Part shown: one piece after another, positions 9,769 through 16,724 of the stretch
Numbering within the stretch: the stretch's first letter is position 1
How the letters are laid out: every line of letters starts with the position of its first letter
Assembly (NCBI GenBank): GCA_934650095.1
Contig: CAKUFT010000025.1
Location: 1-21,977 of the forward strand
DNA length: 21,977 nucleotides
Direction: 5' to 3'
DNA from: an uncultured Collinsella sp.
Lineage (GTDB): Bacteria > Actinomycetota > Coriobacteriia > Coriobacteriales > Coriobacteriaceae
Notes under the pieces: generated by a model
The model's input: only the letters and a program-made list of their open reading frames with translations
Database searches by the model: none
Told to the model about the DNA's origin: nothing
Made by a program: the position numbers and the translations under genes

Positions 9769-10306
9769 CGGAAACCTCCACGGTCTGGACGGTAGTCTTG
9801 GACGGTAAAAAGCGGACGCGCGCGGACGTACCCGGCGTGCCGAGCATGGTGTCGCAGGCTTCCTCGATACGCTGCTGCATCGCGGTAGCAAGAGAAGCGA
9901 CGTCCCTATCGTCGAGCGCGATGGCCTCGACCTTAAAACGGACGCGCGACTCGTCGGAGCCCTGCACGCGTGCCTCGATATGCTCGATCATTACGCGGTC
10001 GTCGCGCTCGGCAGCAGCCCTGGCGCACGAAGAAAGCGCCGCAAGGGTGACCTCGATATTGCGCTCCCCCGCAGGATGCACGCAGGACGGCTCACGACGG
10101 GCAAACATCAGGCGGAAGAATCCCACCAGCACGCCAAGCGCCACAACGCCGGCACACACCGTAACGACGATACGCGGCATAGGATCGCGCATCAGCAGCA
10201 TAAAGCGATACGTATACGGCCCCCAGAACTGGCAGACGAACGTACCCAGCGCCACGATGGCGGCAGCAAGATACACGATCGCTAGGACTCGTTTGAGTAC
10301 GCGCAC
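9761..10306 (-). CDS. amaP: Alkaline shock response membrane anchor AmaP
   Basis: This membrane protein tethers Asp23 to the cytoplasmic membrane in known systems. The 181 residues have two hydrophobic segments (about 4-28 and 44-66) and then a soluble C-terminal domain (about 83-178) with alternating beta and helix including 'MIEHIEARVQGSDESRVRFKVEAIAL'. The start is inferred: ATGs further upstream (10354 and 10357) lie inside the TATAAT promoter, so they cannot be transcribed from it. The GTG at 10306 has GGGAG five bases before it and places the first membrane segment at the N-terminus. It is the first gene of the cluster. Confidence 0.85.
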   Translation of the reverse strand: MRVLKRVLAIVYLAAAIVALGTFVCQFWGPYTYRFMLLMRDPMPRIVVTVCAGVVALGVLVGFFRLMFARREPSCVHPAGERNIEVTLAALSSCARAAAERDDRVMIEHIEARVQGSDESRVRFKVEAIALDDRDVASLATAMQQRIEEACDTMLGTPGTSARVRFLPSKTTVQTVEVSGE

Positions 10307-10355
10307 GCGCGCTCCCTTCAAATCTCGGCTCTCGGAATGCAAAACGATTCGCATC

Positions 10356-10361
10356 ATTATA
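10356..10361 (-). promoter_or_regulatory. TATAAT -10 box of the amaP-DUF2273-asp23 operon
   Basis: A consensus TATAAT on the minus strand lies 50 bases before the amaP GTG. The hexamer at the expected -35 position, TACAGC, is poor. The -10 overlaps the T-run of the yebC terminator, and the terminator stem fills the spacer and the -35 region. Confidence 0.65.
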
Positions 10362-10402
10362 AAAGAGCCGGGTCCGGTGCTGTACGCACGCGGATCCGGC
10401 TC
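10361..10402 (-). terminator. Intrinsic terminator of yebC, overlapping the next promoter
   Basis: A 12-bp stem, GAGCCGGGTCCG (10365-10376) with CGGATCCGGCTC (10391-10402), has one G-T pair and a 14-base loop. On the minus strand it is followed directly by TTTTAT. It lies about 70 bases past the yebC stop codon. Confidence 0.85.
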
Positions 10403-10471
10403 ATCTATTCCACGAGGCTTGCATGCTCGTTTCATTATGCCCAGATATGCACGGCTTAACCCGCGCGGGCG

Positions 10472-11278
10472 CTACTCCTCCTCGAGGGCAGCGATGACCT
10501 CGTCGGTCATGTCCATGGTGCTGTAGACGTCCTGGACGTCGTCGAGCTCCTCGAGACGGTCGATGAGGCGCTGAACCTTCTTGGCGTCGGCGCCGGAGAC
10601 CTCGGTCGGGGTGGTCGGGACCATGGTGGTCTCGGAGCCCTTGACCTGGATGCCCTGCTCCTCGAGAGCCTTGGAAACAGCCATGACGTCGTTGGCAGCG
10701 GTCCAGACGATCCACTCCTCGCCGGCGTCCTCGTAGTCGTCGCCACCGGCCTCGGCGATAGCCATCATGAACTCTTCCTCGTCACCGGCAGCACCGTTGG
10801 CGATCATGGTCTCCTTCTTGGCGTTCTCGTCCAGGATCTCCTTGGCGACGACAATCTGACCCTTGCGCTCAAACTGGAAGGCGACGGAGCCGGAGGTACC
10901 CAAGTTGCCACCAGCGTGGGAGAAGGCGGAACGGACGTCAGCAGCGGTACGGTTGCGGTTGTCGGTCAGGCAGTCGACGTAGACGGCAACACCGGCGGGA
11001 CCGTAGCCCTCGTACACGATGTTCTCGTAGACGGCAGCGTCGGCACCCGAACCAAAGGCCTTGTCGATTGCGGACTTGATCTTGTCCTTAGGCATGGACT
11101 GAGCCTTGGCCTTGGCAACGGCAGCGGCGAGGCTGGCGTTGTTCTCGGGCAGCGGGTCGCCGCCGAGACGGGCAGCAACGGTGATGTTGCGGCTCAGCTT
11201 GGAGAAGAGGGCGGAACGCTTGGCGTCCTGCGCGCCCTTACGATGCTTGGTTGTGGCCCACTTAGAGTGTCCGGACAT
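10472..11278 (-). CDS. yebC: YebC/PmpR (TACO1) family protein
   Basis: This belongs to a conserved cytoplasmic family described both as DNA-binding regulators and, more recently, as ribosome-associated factors that relieve stalling in translation. Visible signatures are the N-terminal 'MSGHSKWATTKHRKGAQDAKR', 'SMPKDKIKSAIDKA' near 80, 'YEGYGPAGVAVYVDCLTDNRNRTAADVR', 'GNLGTSGSVAFQFERKG' and a C-terminal 'VQRLIDRLEELDDVQDVYS'. At 268 residues it is slightly longer than the usual 240-250, the excess being acidic residues in the variable third domain. AGGAG lies 6 bases before the ATG. It is monocistronic, with its own terminator. Confidence 0.97.
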   Translation of the reverse strand: MSGHSKWATTKHRKGAQDAKRSALFSKLSRNITVAARLGGDPLPENNASLAAAVAKAKAQSMPKDKIKSAIDKAFGSGADAAVYENIVYEGYGPAGVAVYVDCLTDNRNRTAADVRSAFSHAGGNLGTSGSVAFQFERKGQIVVAKEILDENAKKETMIANGAAGDEEEFMMAIAEAGGDDYEDAGEEWIVWTAANDVMAVSKALEEQGIQVKGSETTMVPTTPTEVSGADAKKVQRLIDRLEELDDVQDVYSTMDMTDEVIAALEEE

Positions 11279-11409
11279 ACGTGTCTCCTATCGGTTTCGA
11301 CCTAAAGCCCAACGCAGATGCTCGGGCAATATAAACAAACGTCGTTATGATATACCTACTGGCCTGCGAGATAAACCCCAAAATGAAGGCGTCGTGATGA
11401 TGCAACCCT

Positions 11410-11442
11410 TTGGTGCAAGATAACCTGACCCCAATGCACCAA
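11410..11442 (-). other. Hairpin at the stop codon of the DUF6020 gene, GGGGTCAGG loop
   Basis: TTGGTGCA (11410-11417) and TGCACCAA (11435-11442) form a perfect 8-bp stem ending one base from the stop codon triplet at 11444-11446. The loop in the transcript contains GGGGTCAGGTT. It has no T-run, so termination is uncertain. Confidence 0.55.
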
Positions 11443-11443
11443 G

Positions 11444-13627
11444 TTAGGTCCAGAGGAGGTCGCTGCGGGTGATGGTGGCACCGATGGCAAACGGCATGCA
11501 GGCGATGACCGGATACAGATAGCGCATGTAGGTCGATCCGTTACACGGGCCGATCAGGCACACGGCAAGCACGCCCAAAAGCGGAATCCAGATGGCCAGC
11601 GCACGCCACGAATGGCGACGCAGCAGATAGACCACCACGGCTATCATGATCCACACATACGTGGCCGAGCTCATGGTGAGCGAGATAAACGGGATGCGCT
11701 GTACTGCCACGCGATACAGGTTGATCAGGTGGTCGCACCAGCGCACGACCTTGCTATCGACCGGATGGAAGTCAAAGTACTTGAGGTTATCGGGCTTCGC
11801 CATAATCTCGGCACTGCGCGACGTGCTGTAGACCCACGCATCGCGGGCACTCGGATAAAAGTAACCGTAGTAGTTATTGATGAGGGCCGAGATATAGCAC
11901 TCGGGATCCTTTTTGAACATCTGGGCCCATACCTCAAAATAGGCGTCGATGTCCTCCTGCGAGGCGTACTCGTTAAAGCAATTTTTGACGGCATCCGACT
12001 TATCCGGATTGTAGCGACGACCGAGGTTTTCGTACTTAAGAACGCGATCGATCACCGCGCGCTCCTCGTCGGTCACCAAACCGTCGCAAGGAGCCTCCAC
12101 GATGGTGCCGTCCTCCTTAACCGTGGGATTGACGCCCGAGTTAAGGCCATCGTGTTTTTGCACAAAGCGAGCCGTCTGCTGGAACGGAATCGAGAGGATT
12201 TCGCGCTTGGAACCAGGTGTGATGTCATGCGCCGGCATAAAGACCTTGGTGAAGTACATATTAGAGGCAAGGCAGAGCGCGAGCACTGCGAGGACGCCAA
12301 CCCAGCGGAAGCGCGGTGTGGCGCATGAGACCGCGGTGCCCGTCTGCTTAGCCGCACGACGAGCGACATGTACATCCCATGCGCAAAACGCCGCCGCAAT
12401 CACGCAGGCCGCCAACGGAAAGACCAGACCTCCATTGCGCAAAAACGTGGAACCCATGGCAGCCAGCACAAGCAACAGCCAGTCGTGGCGCGCAAAGAGC
12501 ACGGGGGCTTTCTCGCCCGCTCGCTCGACATTGGCATCACGACGGGGCAAGCCGCAGGCCACGAGCTTGACGGTCTGCACCAGCAGCACCAAAAACGCGT
12601 CGGCAAAGAGCACGTCTTTGGTAAGTAGGGCCGCGTAGTTAGAGAACATCGGCATAAACGCAAAGAACAGCAGGATCGCACCGCGAACCGGCAGGCTCAC
12701 GCCCAGTTTGCGCAGCGACGAGATGGAATAGGCCATGCAGGCAGCCGTGATGACAAACTGAGCGCAAGTATAGATGATGAGGCCCGCGTTAGCGCTGTTG
12801 AACAGCGAAAGCCCCAGCTGAACGCACGAGCCGATAATGGCCGTGTGCACTACGGGATGATGCCCGTTGAGCAGCACGTTGGGGTTGAGCAGACGCAGGT
12901 AGTCACTCGTGCCGTTGGGGTAGTTGAACCACTGGCGAATCTGCGCACCCGTATCTCCCATAAAAAGGCCGGGCAGCGAAGCGATGAGCGTGGGCGCCCA
13001 GGCAATCATGAGCACCAGAAAGGGCCCGGCAAAGGGATGGACCGAGAGCGCGGCGTGAGCCACACGCCATATGCGGCCAAAGTGCGCCTCGGAAAACGGG
13101 ATGCGTCGGGAGCTCAGCCAATCCAGACACTCAAAGGCAAGGTAGAAGGCAACGACCGCCAAGAGCATCCAGCCCACACCGCCTATCCAGGCGCAGATGA
13201 TGCGGGCCTTGTCGCCAAGAACAATCTCGGCCGAGTCGGTGAGGTCGTAGCTGCGGCCGAACACCATGCAGATGGCGAAAAACAGCGACGGCAGAATAAT
13301 CGATGGGCGCCAGGTGTCGCCACGGCCAAAGAACACGTAGCGAAACGGCAGCGTGAGCAGGCAGGCAAGCGCAAGCAGCATGACCGCGTCGGTATGGCCG
13401 GCAAACGAGAGGAGCACCTCGTAGCACACGTACAGCATGCCCGAGGCTTTGGGGTCAATCGCCAAGACTGCGTTGCTCGACACCGGGGCGGGATCGATGG
13501 AAAACGCCGTGGTCGCCAACAGCGCGAGCAAAAATGCGATGAGCGTCTGCTTGGCGGGGTAGCGCTTAAACCAGACGATGCGAGCGGCATCGCGCGCAGC
13601 CGTTGTGGAGAGGTCGGAATCCTTCAC
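11444..13627 (-). CDS. DUF6020-type polytopic membrane protein
   Basis: This is a large membrane protein of 727 residues with roughly 12-14 hydrophobic segments. It resembles the DUF6020 group, thought to relate to GT-C glycosyltransferases (family knowledge, weak). The conserved-looking loop 'GLFMGDTGAQIRQWF' followed by 'NGHHPVVHT' lies between early membrane segments, as the acidic catalytic loops of GT-C enzymes do. A long extracytoplasmic domain, about residues 485-640, is rich in Tyr, Asn and Asp ('YYGYFYPSARDAWVYS'). The start is inferred: homology-like sequence begins at the GTG at 13627 (VKDSDLSTTAARD), with AAAGG 11 bases upstream; the longer reading frame is low-complexity and crosses the lgt terminator. 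The substrate is unknown. Confidence 0.78.
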   Translation of the reverse strand: MKDSDLSTTAARDAARIVWFKRYPAKQTLIAFLLALLATTAFSIDPAPVSSNAVLAIDPKASGMLYVCYEVLLSFAGHTDAVMLLALACLLTLPFRYVFFGRGDTWRPSIILPSLFFAICMVFGRSYDLTDSAEIVLGDKARIICAWIGGVGWMLLAVVAFYLAFECLDWLSSRRIPFSEAHFGRIWRVAHAALSVHPFAGPFLVLMIAWAPTLIASLPGLFMGDTGAQIRQWFNYPNGTSDYLRLLNPNVLLNGHHPVVHTAIIGSCVQLGLSLFNSANAGLIIYTCAQFVITAACMAYSISSLRKLGVSLPVRGAILLFFAFMPMFSNYAALLTKDVLFADAFLVLLVQTVKLVACGLPRRDANVERAGEKAPVLFARHDWLLLVLAAMGSTFLRNGGLVFPLAACVIAAAFCAWDVHVARRAAKQTGTAVSCATPRFRWVGVLAVLALCLASNMYFTKVFMPAHDITPGSKREILSIPFQQTARFVQKHDGLNSGVNPTVKEDGTIVEAPCDGLVTDEERAVIDRVLKYENLGRRYNPDKSDAVKNCFNEYASQEDIDAYFEVWAQMFKKDPECYISALINNYYGYFYPSARDAWVYSTSRSAEIMAKPDNLKYFDFHPVDSKVVRWCDHLINLYRVAVQRIPFISLTMSSATYVWIMIAVVVYLLRRHSWRALAIWIPLLGVLAVCLIGPCNGSTYMRYLYPVIACMPFAIGATITRSDLLWT

Positions 13628-13647
13628 AGTCCAAATAACCTTTCTAG

Positions 13648-13688
13648 AAAACCACCACAAAGGTGCCTGTCCCCTTTGTGGTGGTTTT
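13648..13688 (-). terminator. Hairpin just past the lgt stop, GGGACAGG loop
   Basis: A perfect 15-bp stem (13648-13662 with 13674-13688) has an 11-base loop, GGGACAGGCAC in the transcript. It starts 3 bases after the lgt stop codon and ends in TTTTCT, so it can work as an intrinsic terminator. The downstream DUF6020 gene starts only 20 bases beyond it. Confidence 0.75.
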
Positions 13689-13691
13689 GGG

Positions 13692-14513
13692 TTAGGCGTC
13701 GAGGTAGATGCGCTGGGGGTGGTTGCGGTGTCGGGCGAAGACGATGAGCGCCAGGCCGGCAATCACGAGCGGCAGACTCAGCAGCTGGCCCATGGTGATA
13801 ACGCCCCCCAGCAGATAACCCAGCTGGGCATCGGGCACGCGCACGAACTCGACGAGAAAACGGACGATGCCGTAGCCCATCACGAACACGCCCATAAACG
13901 TGCCCTGGGGCAGCAGCGGCTTTTTGCGGCTGAGCACCTGCAGAATGCAAAAGAGCACGATGCCCTCAAGAAATGCCTCATAGAGCTGGGAGGGGTGACG
14001 CGGCATATCGCCCGCAGTACCGCCAAAGATCACGCCCCAGGGCAGATCGGTCGGTTTGCCCCACAGCTCGCCGTTCACGAAGTTGGCACAACGGCCCAGA
14101 CACAGGGCCAGCGGGGCGCCGATAACGGCAAGGTCGGCGATAGTCCATGCATCAAGCTTGTACATGCGGCACACGATGATGCCGCCCAAGATGCCGCCCA
14201 CCAGGCCGCCGTGGAAGCTCATGCCTCCCTCGTTGGTGGCAAAAATCTCGAGCGGGTGCGCCCAGTAGTAGCCATCACCATAAAAGACGACATAGAACAG
14301 GCGGGCGCCGATAATGAGGCCGAAGACCACACCGACCACGACGCTCGTCAGGTCGTCAATCGTGATGTTAAAGCCCCAGCGACGCTGCGTGCGATACATG
14401 ACGACCGCCGTGAGCAGAGCTCCGACCACATAGGCCAGACCATACCAGTAAATCGTGATGGGCCCCGCCGAAATCGCGACGGGATCAAGCATATGGTAGA
14501 AGTCGTTGAGCAT
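13692..14513 (-). CDS. lgt: Prolipoprotein diacylglyceryl transferase
   Basis: This inner-membrane enzyme transfers diacylglycerol from phosphatidylglycerol to the lipobox cysteine of prolipoproteins. The 273 residues show the hallmarks: 'ITIYWYGLAYVVGAL' at the N-terminus, 'GGMSFHGGLVGGILGG' with His101, the signature 'LGRCANFVNGELWGKPTDLPWGVIF' at 139-163 with Arg141 and Asn144, and 'RHPSQLYEAFLEG'. About seven membrane segments are apparent. AGGGGG lies 6 bases before the ATG at 14513. The longer frame adds a 20-residue low-complexity leader. It is flanked by terminator-like hairpins on both sides, so it is probably monocistronic. Confidence 0.97.
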   Translation of the reverse strand: MLNDFYHMLDPVAISAGPITIYWYGLAYVVGALLTAVVMYRTQRRWGFNITIDDLTSVVVGVVFGLIIGARLFYVVFYGDGYYWAHPLEIFATNEGGMSFHGGLVGGILGGIIVCRMYKLDAWTIADLAVIGAPLALCLGRCANFVNGELWGKPTDLPWGVIFGGTAGDMPRHPSQLYEAFLEGIVLFCILQVLSRKKPLLPQGTFMGVFVMGYGIVRFLVEFVRVPDAQLGYLLGGVITMGQLLSLPLVIAGLALIVFARHRNHPQRIYLDA

Positions 14514-14540
14514 GTCGATCCCCCTGCTCCCTACATACAA

Positions 14541-14573
14541 ATGCGGCCGCGGGCCTTGCGCTCGCAGCCGCAT
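14541..14573 (-). terminator. Probable terminator of the NifU-like gene
   Basis: ATGCGGC (14541-14547) and GCCGCAT (14567-14573) form a stem extended by further GC pairs. On the minus strand it is followed by TTGTATGT. A second, smaller hairpin (TGCGGA 14592-14597 with TCCGCA 14606-14611) lies closer to the NifU-like stop codon. Confidence 0.5.
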
Positions 14574-14622
14574 ATCTGGGCGTAACGTCTATGCGGAGCA
14601 TGCCGTCCGCAGCTTTCGCATC

Positions 14623-14901
14623 TTAGAACGGCGCGTACTCGTCGTACAGGTCCTCGGCCTCGCCGGAGGCATTGACCTGCTCGACGCGCGTAACGCCGGG
14701 CACATGCTCCTTCAGGATGCGCTCGATACCCATGGACAGGGTCAGCGAGCTCATGGGGCAGCCGGCGCAAGCGCCCTGCAGCTCCAGCTTGACGACGCCC
14801 TCGTCGTCGACGCCCACATACTCCATATCGCCGCCATCGGCCTGCAGGTTGGGGCGGATCTCCTCAAGAACCTTCTTAAGCAGCTCTTCGTTAACAGCCA
14901 C
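14623..14901 (-). CDS. NifU-like Fe-S scaffold (Nfu C-terminal domain)
   Basis: This is a 92-residue stand-alone NifU C-terminal domain, which carries a 4Fe-4S cluster and passes it to client proteins. The visible motifs are 'LLKKVLEEIRPNLQADGGDMEYV' and the cluster-ligating CxxC in 'LQGACAGCPMSSLTL' (Cys45, Cys48). It starts with GTG; AGGAG lies five bases before it and no better ATG exists. No other Fe-S assembly gene is within the window. Confidence 0.93.
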   Translation of the reverse strand: MAVNEELLKKVLEEIRPNLQADGGDMEYVGVDDEGVVKLELQGACAGCPMSSLTLSMGIERILKEHVPGVTRVEQVNASGEAEDLYDEYAPF

Positions 14902-14923
14902 AGGGGCTCCTTTCTCACAATAA

Positions 14924-14939
14924 CGCGGGCACGCCCGCG
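14924..14939. repeat. Small GC-rich palindrome upstream of the NifU-like gene
   Basis: CGCGGG (14924-14929) pairs with CCCGCG (14934-14939) over a 4-base loop, 23 bases upstream of the NifU-like start. It has no T-run. The surrounding 170 bases to the dCMP deaminase stop hold no convincing gene. A perfect 12-bp palindrome, CGCCAGCTGGCG, lies at 15050-15061. Confidence 0.45.
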
Positions 14940-15071
14940 GACAGGGGCTATGTTACTACAGCCATGTACCCGCTTAGGCGCCAGCCATGCGCGCGGACAC
15001 GACTTTCACGAGCAGTCAATTTGGGACGGAGCTCTTTTAGCTGTTTTGCCGCCAGCTGGCGTTGGCGCGCG

Positions 15072-15596
15072 CTACTGCTGAGCCTGCCCCTCGGTGCCGA
15101 TATGAACATCGACGATAACCTGGCGGTAGCTGATGCCACAGGAGTCGAGGATGCGGCGGCTGATGCGTCCATCATCGGTGTCGGCGTACTTGTTGTCCAG
15201 GTAGACAACCTCGCCCACGCCCACCTGCGCAAGGATCTTGGCGCAGTCGTGACACGGGAACAGCGTGACGTAGACCGTGGAACCCTCGAGATCCTTGAGC
15301 GAGCCACGGTAGTTGAGCACGGCGTTTGCCTCGGCATGGACCACGTAGTTGTGCTTGTCCTGCAGCGGGTCGTCGCTCGTACCCCACGGGAAAAAGTCGT
15401 CGTTGAGCGCCGAGGGCGTACCGTTGTAGCCCACCGAAAGGATGCGGTGGTTGGTGCTGGCGATGCACGCACCCACCTGCGTGTTGGGGTCCTTGCTGCG
15501 GCGCTGCGCGGCGATGGCCACGCTCATAAAGAACTCGTCCCAGCTAATGACGTCCAGGCGCTTGCCTGACGAAGTTTGATGAAGATCGTCCGACAT
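15072..15596 (-). CDS. dCMP deaminase (cytidine/deoxycytidylate deaminase family)
   Basis: This zinc enzyme is predicted to convert dCMP to dUMP for thymidylate synthesis; it resembles ComEB/DCTD proteins. The 174 residues show the zinc and catalytic motif HAEANAV (His87, Glu89) and the second motif PCHDC (Cys115, Cys118), with the earlier 'DPNTQVGACIAS' and 'GYNGTP' typical of the dCMP branch rather than cytidine or tRNA deaminases. The insertion 'FFPWGTSDDPLQDKHNYVV' before the HAE motif also fits. GGAGG lies 8 bases before the ATG at 15596; the ATG at 15632 overlaps the promoter. An alternative is a broader nucleotide deaminase. Confidence 0.94.
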   Translation of the reverse strand: MSDDLHQTSSGKRLDVISWDEFFMSVAIAAQRRSKDPNTQVGACIASTNHRILSVGYNGTPSALNDDFFPWGTSDDPLQDKHNYVVHAEANAVLNYRGSLKDLEGSTVYVTLFPCHDCAKILAQVGVGEVVYLDNKYADTDDGRISRRILDSCGISYRQVIVDVHIGTEGQAQQ

Positions 15597-15630
15597 GGCA
15601 GACACCTCCGTAATCGCAATAGTTTGACCC

Positions 15631-15636
15631 ATTGTA
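15631..15636 (-). promoter_or_regulatory. Extended -10 promoter of the dCMP deaminase
   Basis: TGCTACAAT on the minus strand gives an extended -10 (TACAAT at 15631-15636) 34 bases before the ATG. No good -35 is apparent, which an extended -10 can tolerate. It lies directly after the coaX 3'-end hairpin. Confidence 0.55.
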
Positions 15637-15640
15637 GCAG

Positions 15641-15684
15641 GTGAAAGGTGGGGGCGTTTGTCCCACCGGCGCCCTCACTTTTAC
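15641..15684 (-). terminator. Hairpin overlapping the coaX stop codon
   Basis: The arms at 15641-15656 and 15670-15684 pair imperfectly (one bulge, one mismatch) around a 13-base loop that reads CCGGTGGGACAAA in the transcript. The stem begins within the stop codon at 15681-15683. An alternative shorter pairing uses GGTGGG (15647-15652) with CCCACC (15662-15667). It may end coaX transcription before the dCMP deaminase promoter. Confidence 0.5.
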
Positions 15685-16532
15685 ACGCGGCGGGGCTTTT
15701 GGTTGATGCGGTAGAGCTCGGCGAGACCCCGCAGCGTCAGTGCGTCATCTACCGTCAGGCTGTGGCCAACCAACGCCGCGAGCGCCTCGGCATCGTCGCC
15801 GGTAATGACGATGGGCACGCCATCCTCCCCCGCCGCCTTGGTCGCGCGCATCTCGGCGAGCACCATGTCAAGCATGCCGTCGATGCGTGCCACCTCGCCC
15901 AGAACCACGCCCGAACGCATGGCCTCGCGCGTGTTGCGACCAATCACATGCGTGGGTGCCGAAGGCTCAACCTGCGGCAGACGCGCCGCAGCGGCCGAAA
16001 GCGAGCGGGCGCCGAGTGCCAAGCCCGGCGCGATGACGCCGCCCACAAAGGTACCGTGCGCGTCGATGACCTCGATATTGGTCGTCGTACCCAGGTCGAT
16101 CACGATACAGGGAGAGCCGTAGACGGCGCGTGCCGCCACGGCATCGGCGATGCGGTCGGGGCCGATCTCGGCCGGGTCGTCGTAGTGCACGGGCATGCCG
16201 GTCTTGAGGCCCGGTCCCACGGTGAGCACGCGTCCCGTGCAGGTGCGGGAAAGCGCCGTCTTCCACGGGCGCTCGAGCGCCGGCACCACGCAGCTCAGCA
16301 CGGCCGCCGTGGGCACGAGCGCGCCGGGCATGCCCGCATCGGCCGCCAGCGCGGCCATGACTTGAGCGAGACGCATACGCGCTTCATCGGCCGTAATGCT
16401 CGACGGCGTCGTGATCTCGCACGTCGCAAGCGGGCATTCCTGCGCCGCGGCCGAATCCTCGGCAAACAGACCAAAGCGAATGAACGTGTTACCCACGTCG
16501 ACCGTCAATATATATGCGCACCCATTAAGCAT
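15681..16532 (-). CDS. coaX: Type III pantothenate kinase
   Basis: This cytoplasmic enzyme makes 4'-phosphopantothenate, the first step of coenzyme A synthesis, by the CoaX route that CoA does not feedback-inhibit. The 283 residues have the ASKHA-fold phosphate loop 'LTVDVGNTFIRFGLF' (Asp12, Gly14, Asn15, Thr16), the 'GPDRIADAVAA' motif, 'CIVIDLGTTTNIEVID' and 'GGVIAPGLALGARSLSAAAARLP'. AGGAG lies 8 bases before the ATG at 16532; an upstream ATG at 16586 would start inside the promoter. It is divergent from the OPT transporter. Confidence 0.97.
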   Translation of the reverse strand: MLNGCAYILTVDVGNTFIRFGLFAEDSAAAQECPLATCEITTPSSITADEARMRLAQVMAALAADAGMPGALVPTAAVLSCVVPALERPWKTALSRTCTGRVLTVGPGLKTGMPVHYDDPAEIGPDRIADAVAARAVYGSPCIVIDLGTTTNIEVIDAHGTFVGGVIAPGLALGARSLSAAAARLPQVEPSAPTHVIGRNTREAMRSGVVLGEVARIDGMLDMVLAEMRATKAAGEDGVPIVITGDDAEALAALVGHSLTVDDALTLRGLAELYRINQKPRRV

Positions 16533-16558
16533 CGTCGGCGCTCCTTTCGTCTGCCCAG

Positions 16559-16615
16559 CAGTATATCGCCTACCTAAACCAGTCATCCCAAAATGACTAG
16601 CTTGCGGCTATACTG
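16559..16615. promoter_or_regulatory. Symmetric divergent promoter region with a shared palindrome
   Basis: TATACT at 16560-16565 (minus) is a -10 for coaX and TATACT at 16609-16614 (plus) is a -10 for the OPT gene. Between them AGTCAT-CCCAAA-ATGACT (16581-16598) is a perfect 6-bp inverted repeat, centred where the -35 box of both promoters would lie. Neither promoter has a good -35, which fits a regulated promoter. The elements are seen; joint control is inference. Confidence 0.5.
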
Positions 16616-16724
16616 GTGCGCGGTCGTGCGCGAGCTCACGCGGCGGCCCTTGGTAACCCGACTTCCCGCGCCGTATCCGTAGCGGCGCTCCCGGGGGAAG
16701 CGGATATACGCAAAGGAGTTTTAT

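Noticed and set aside
14948..15071. A protein-like tail (QLKELRPKLTARESRVRAHG) in another frame past the dCMP deaminase stop
   Set aside because: The frame overlaps the deaminase in an alternative frame with low-complexity content, and no start codon with a ribosome site lies in the intergenic part. A frameshifted deaminase extension is also unlikely because the deaminase is complete.
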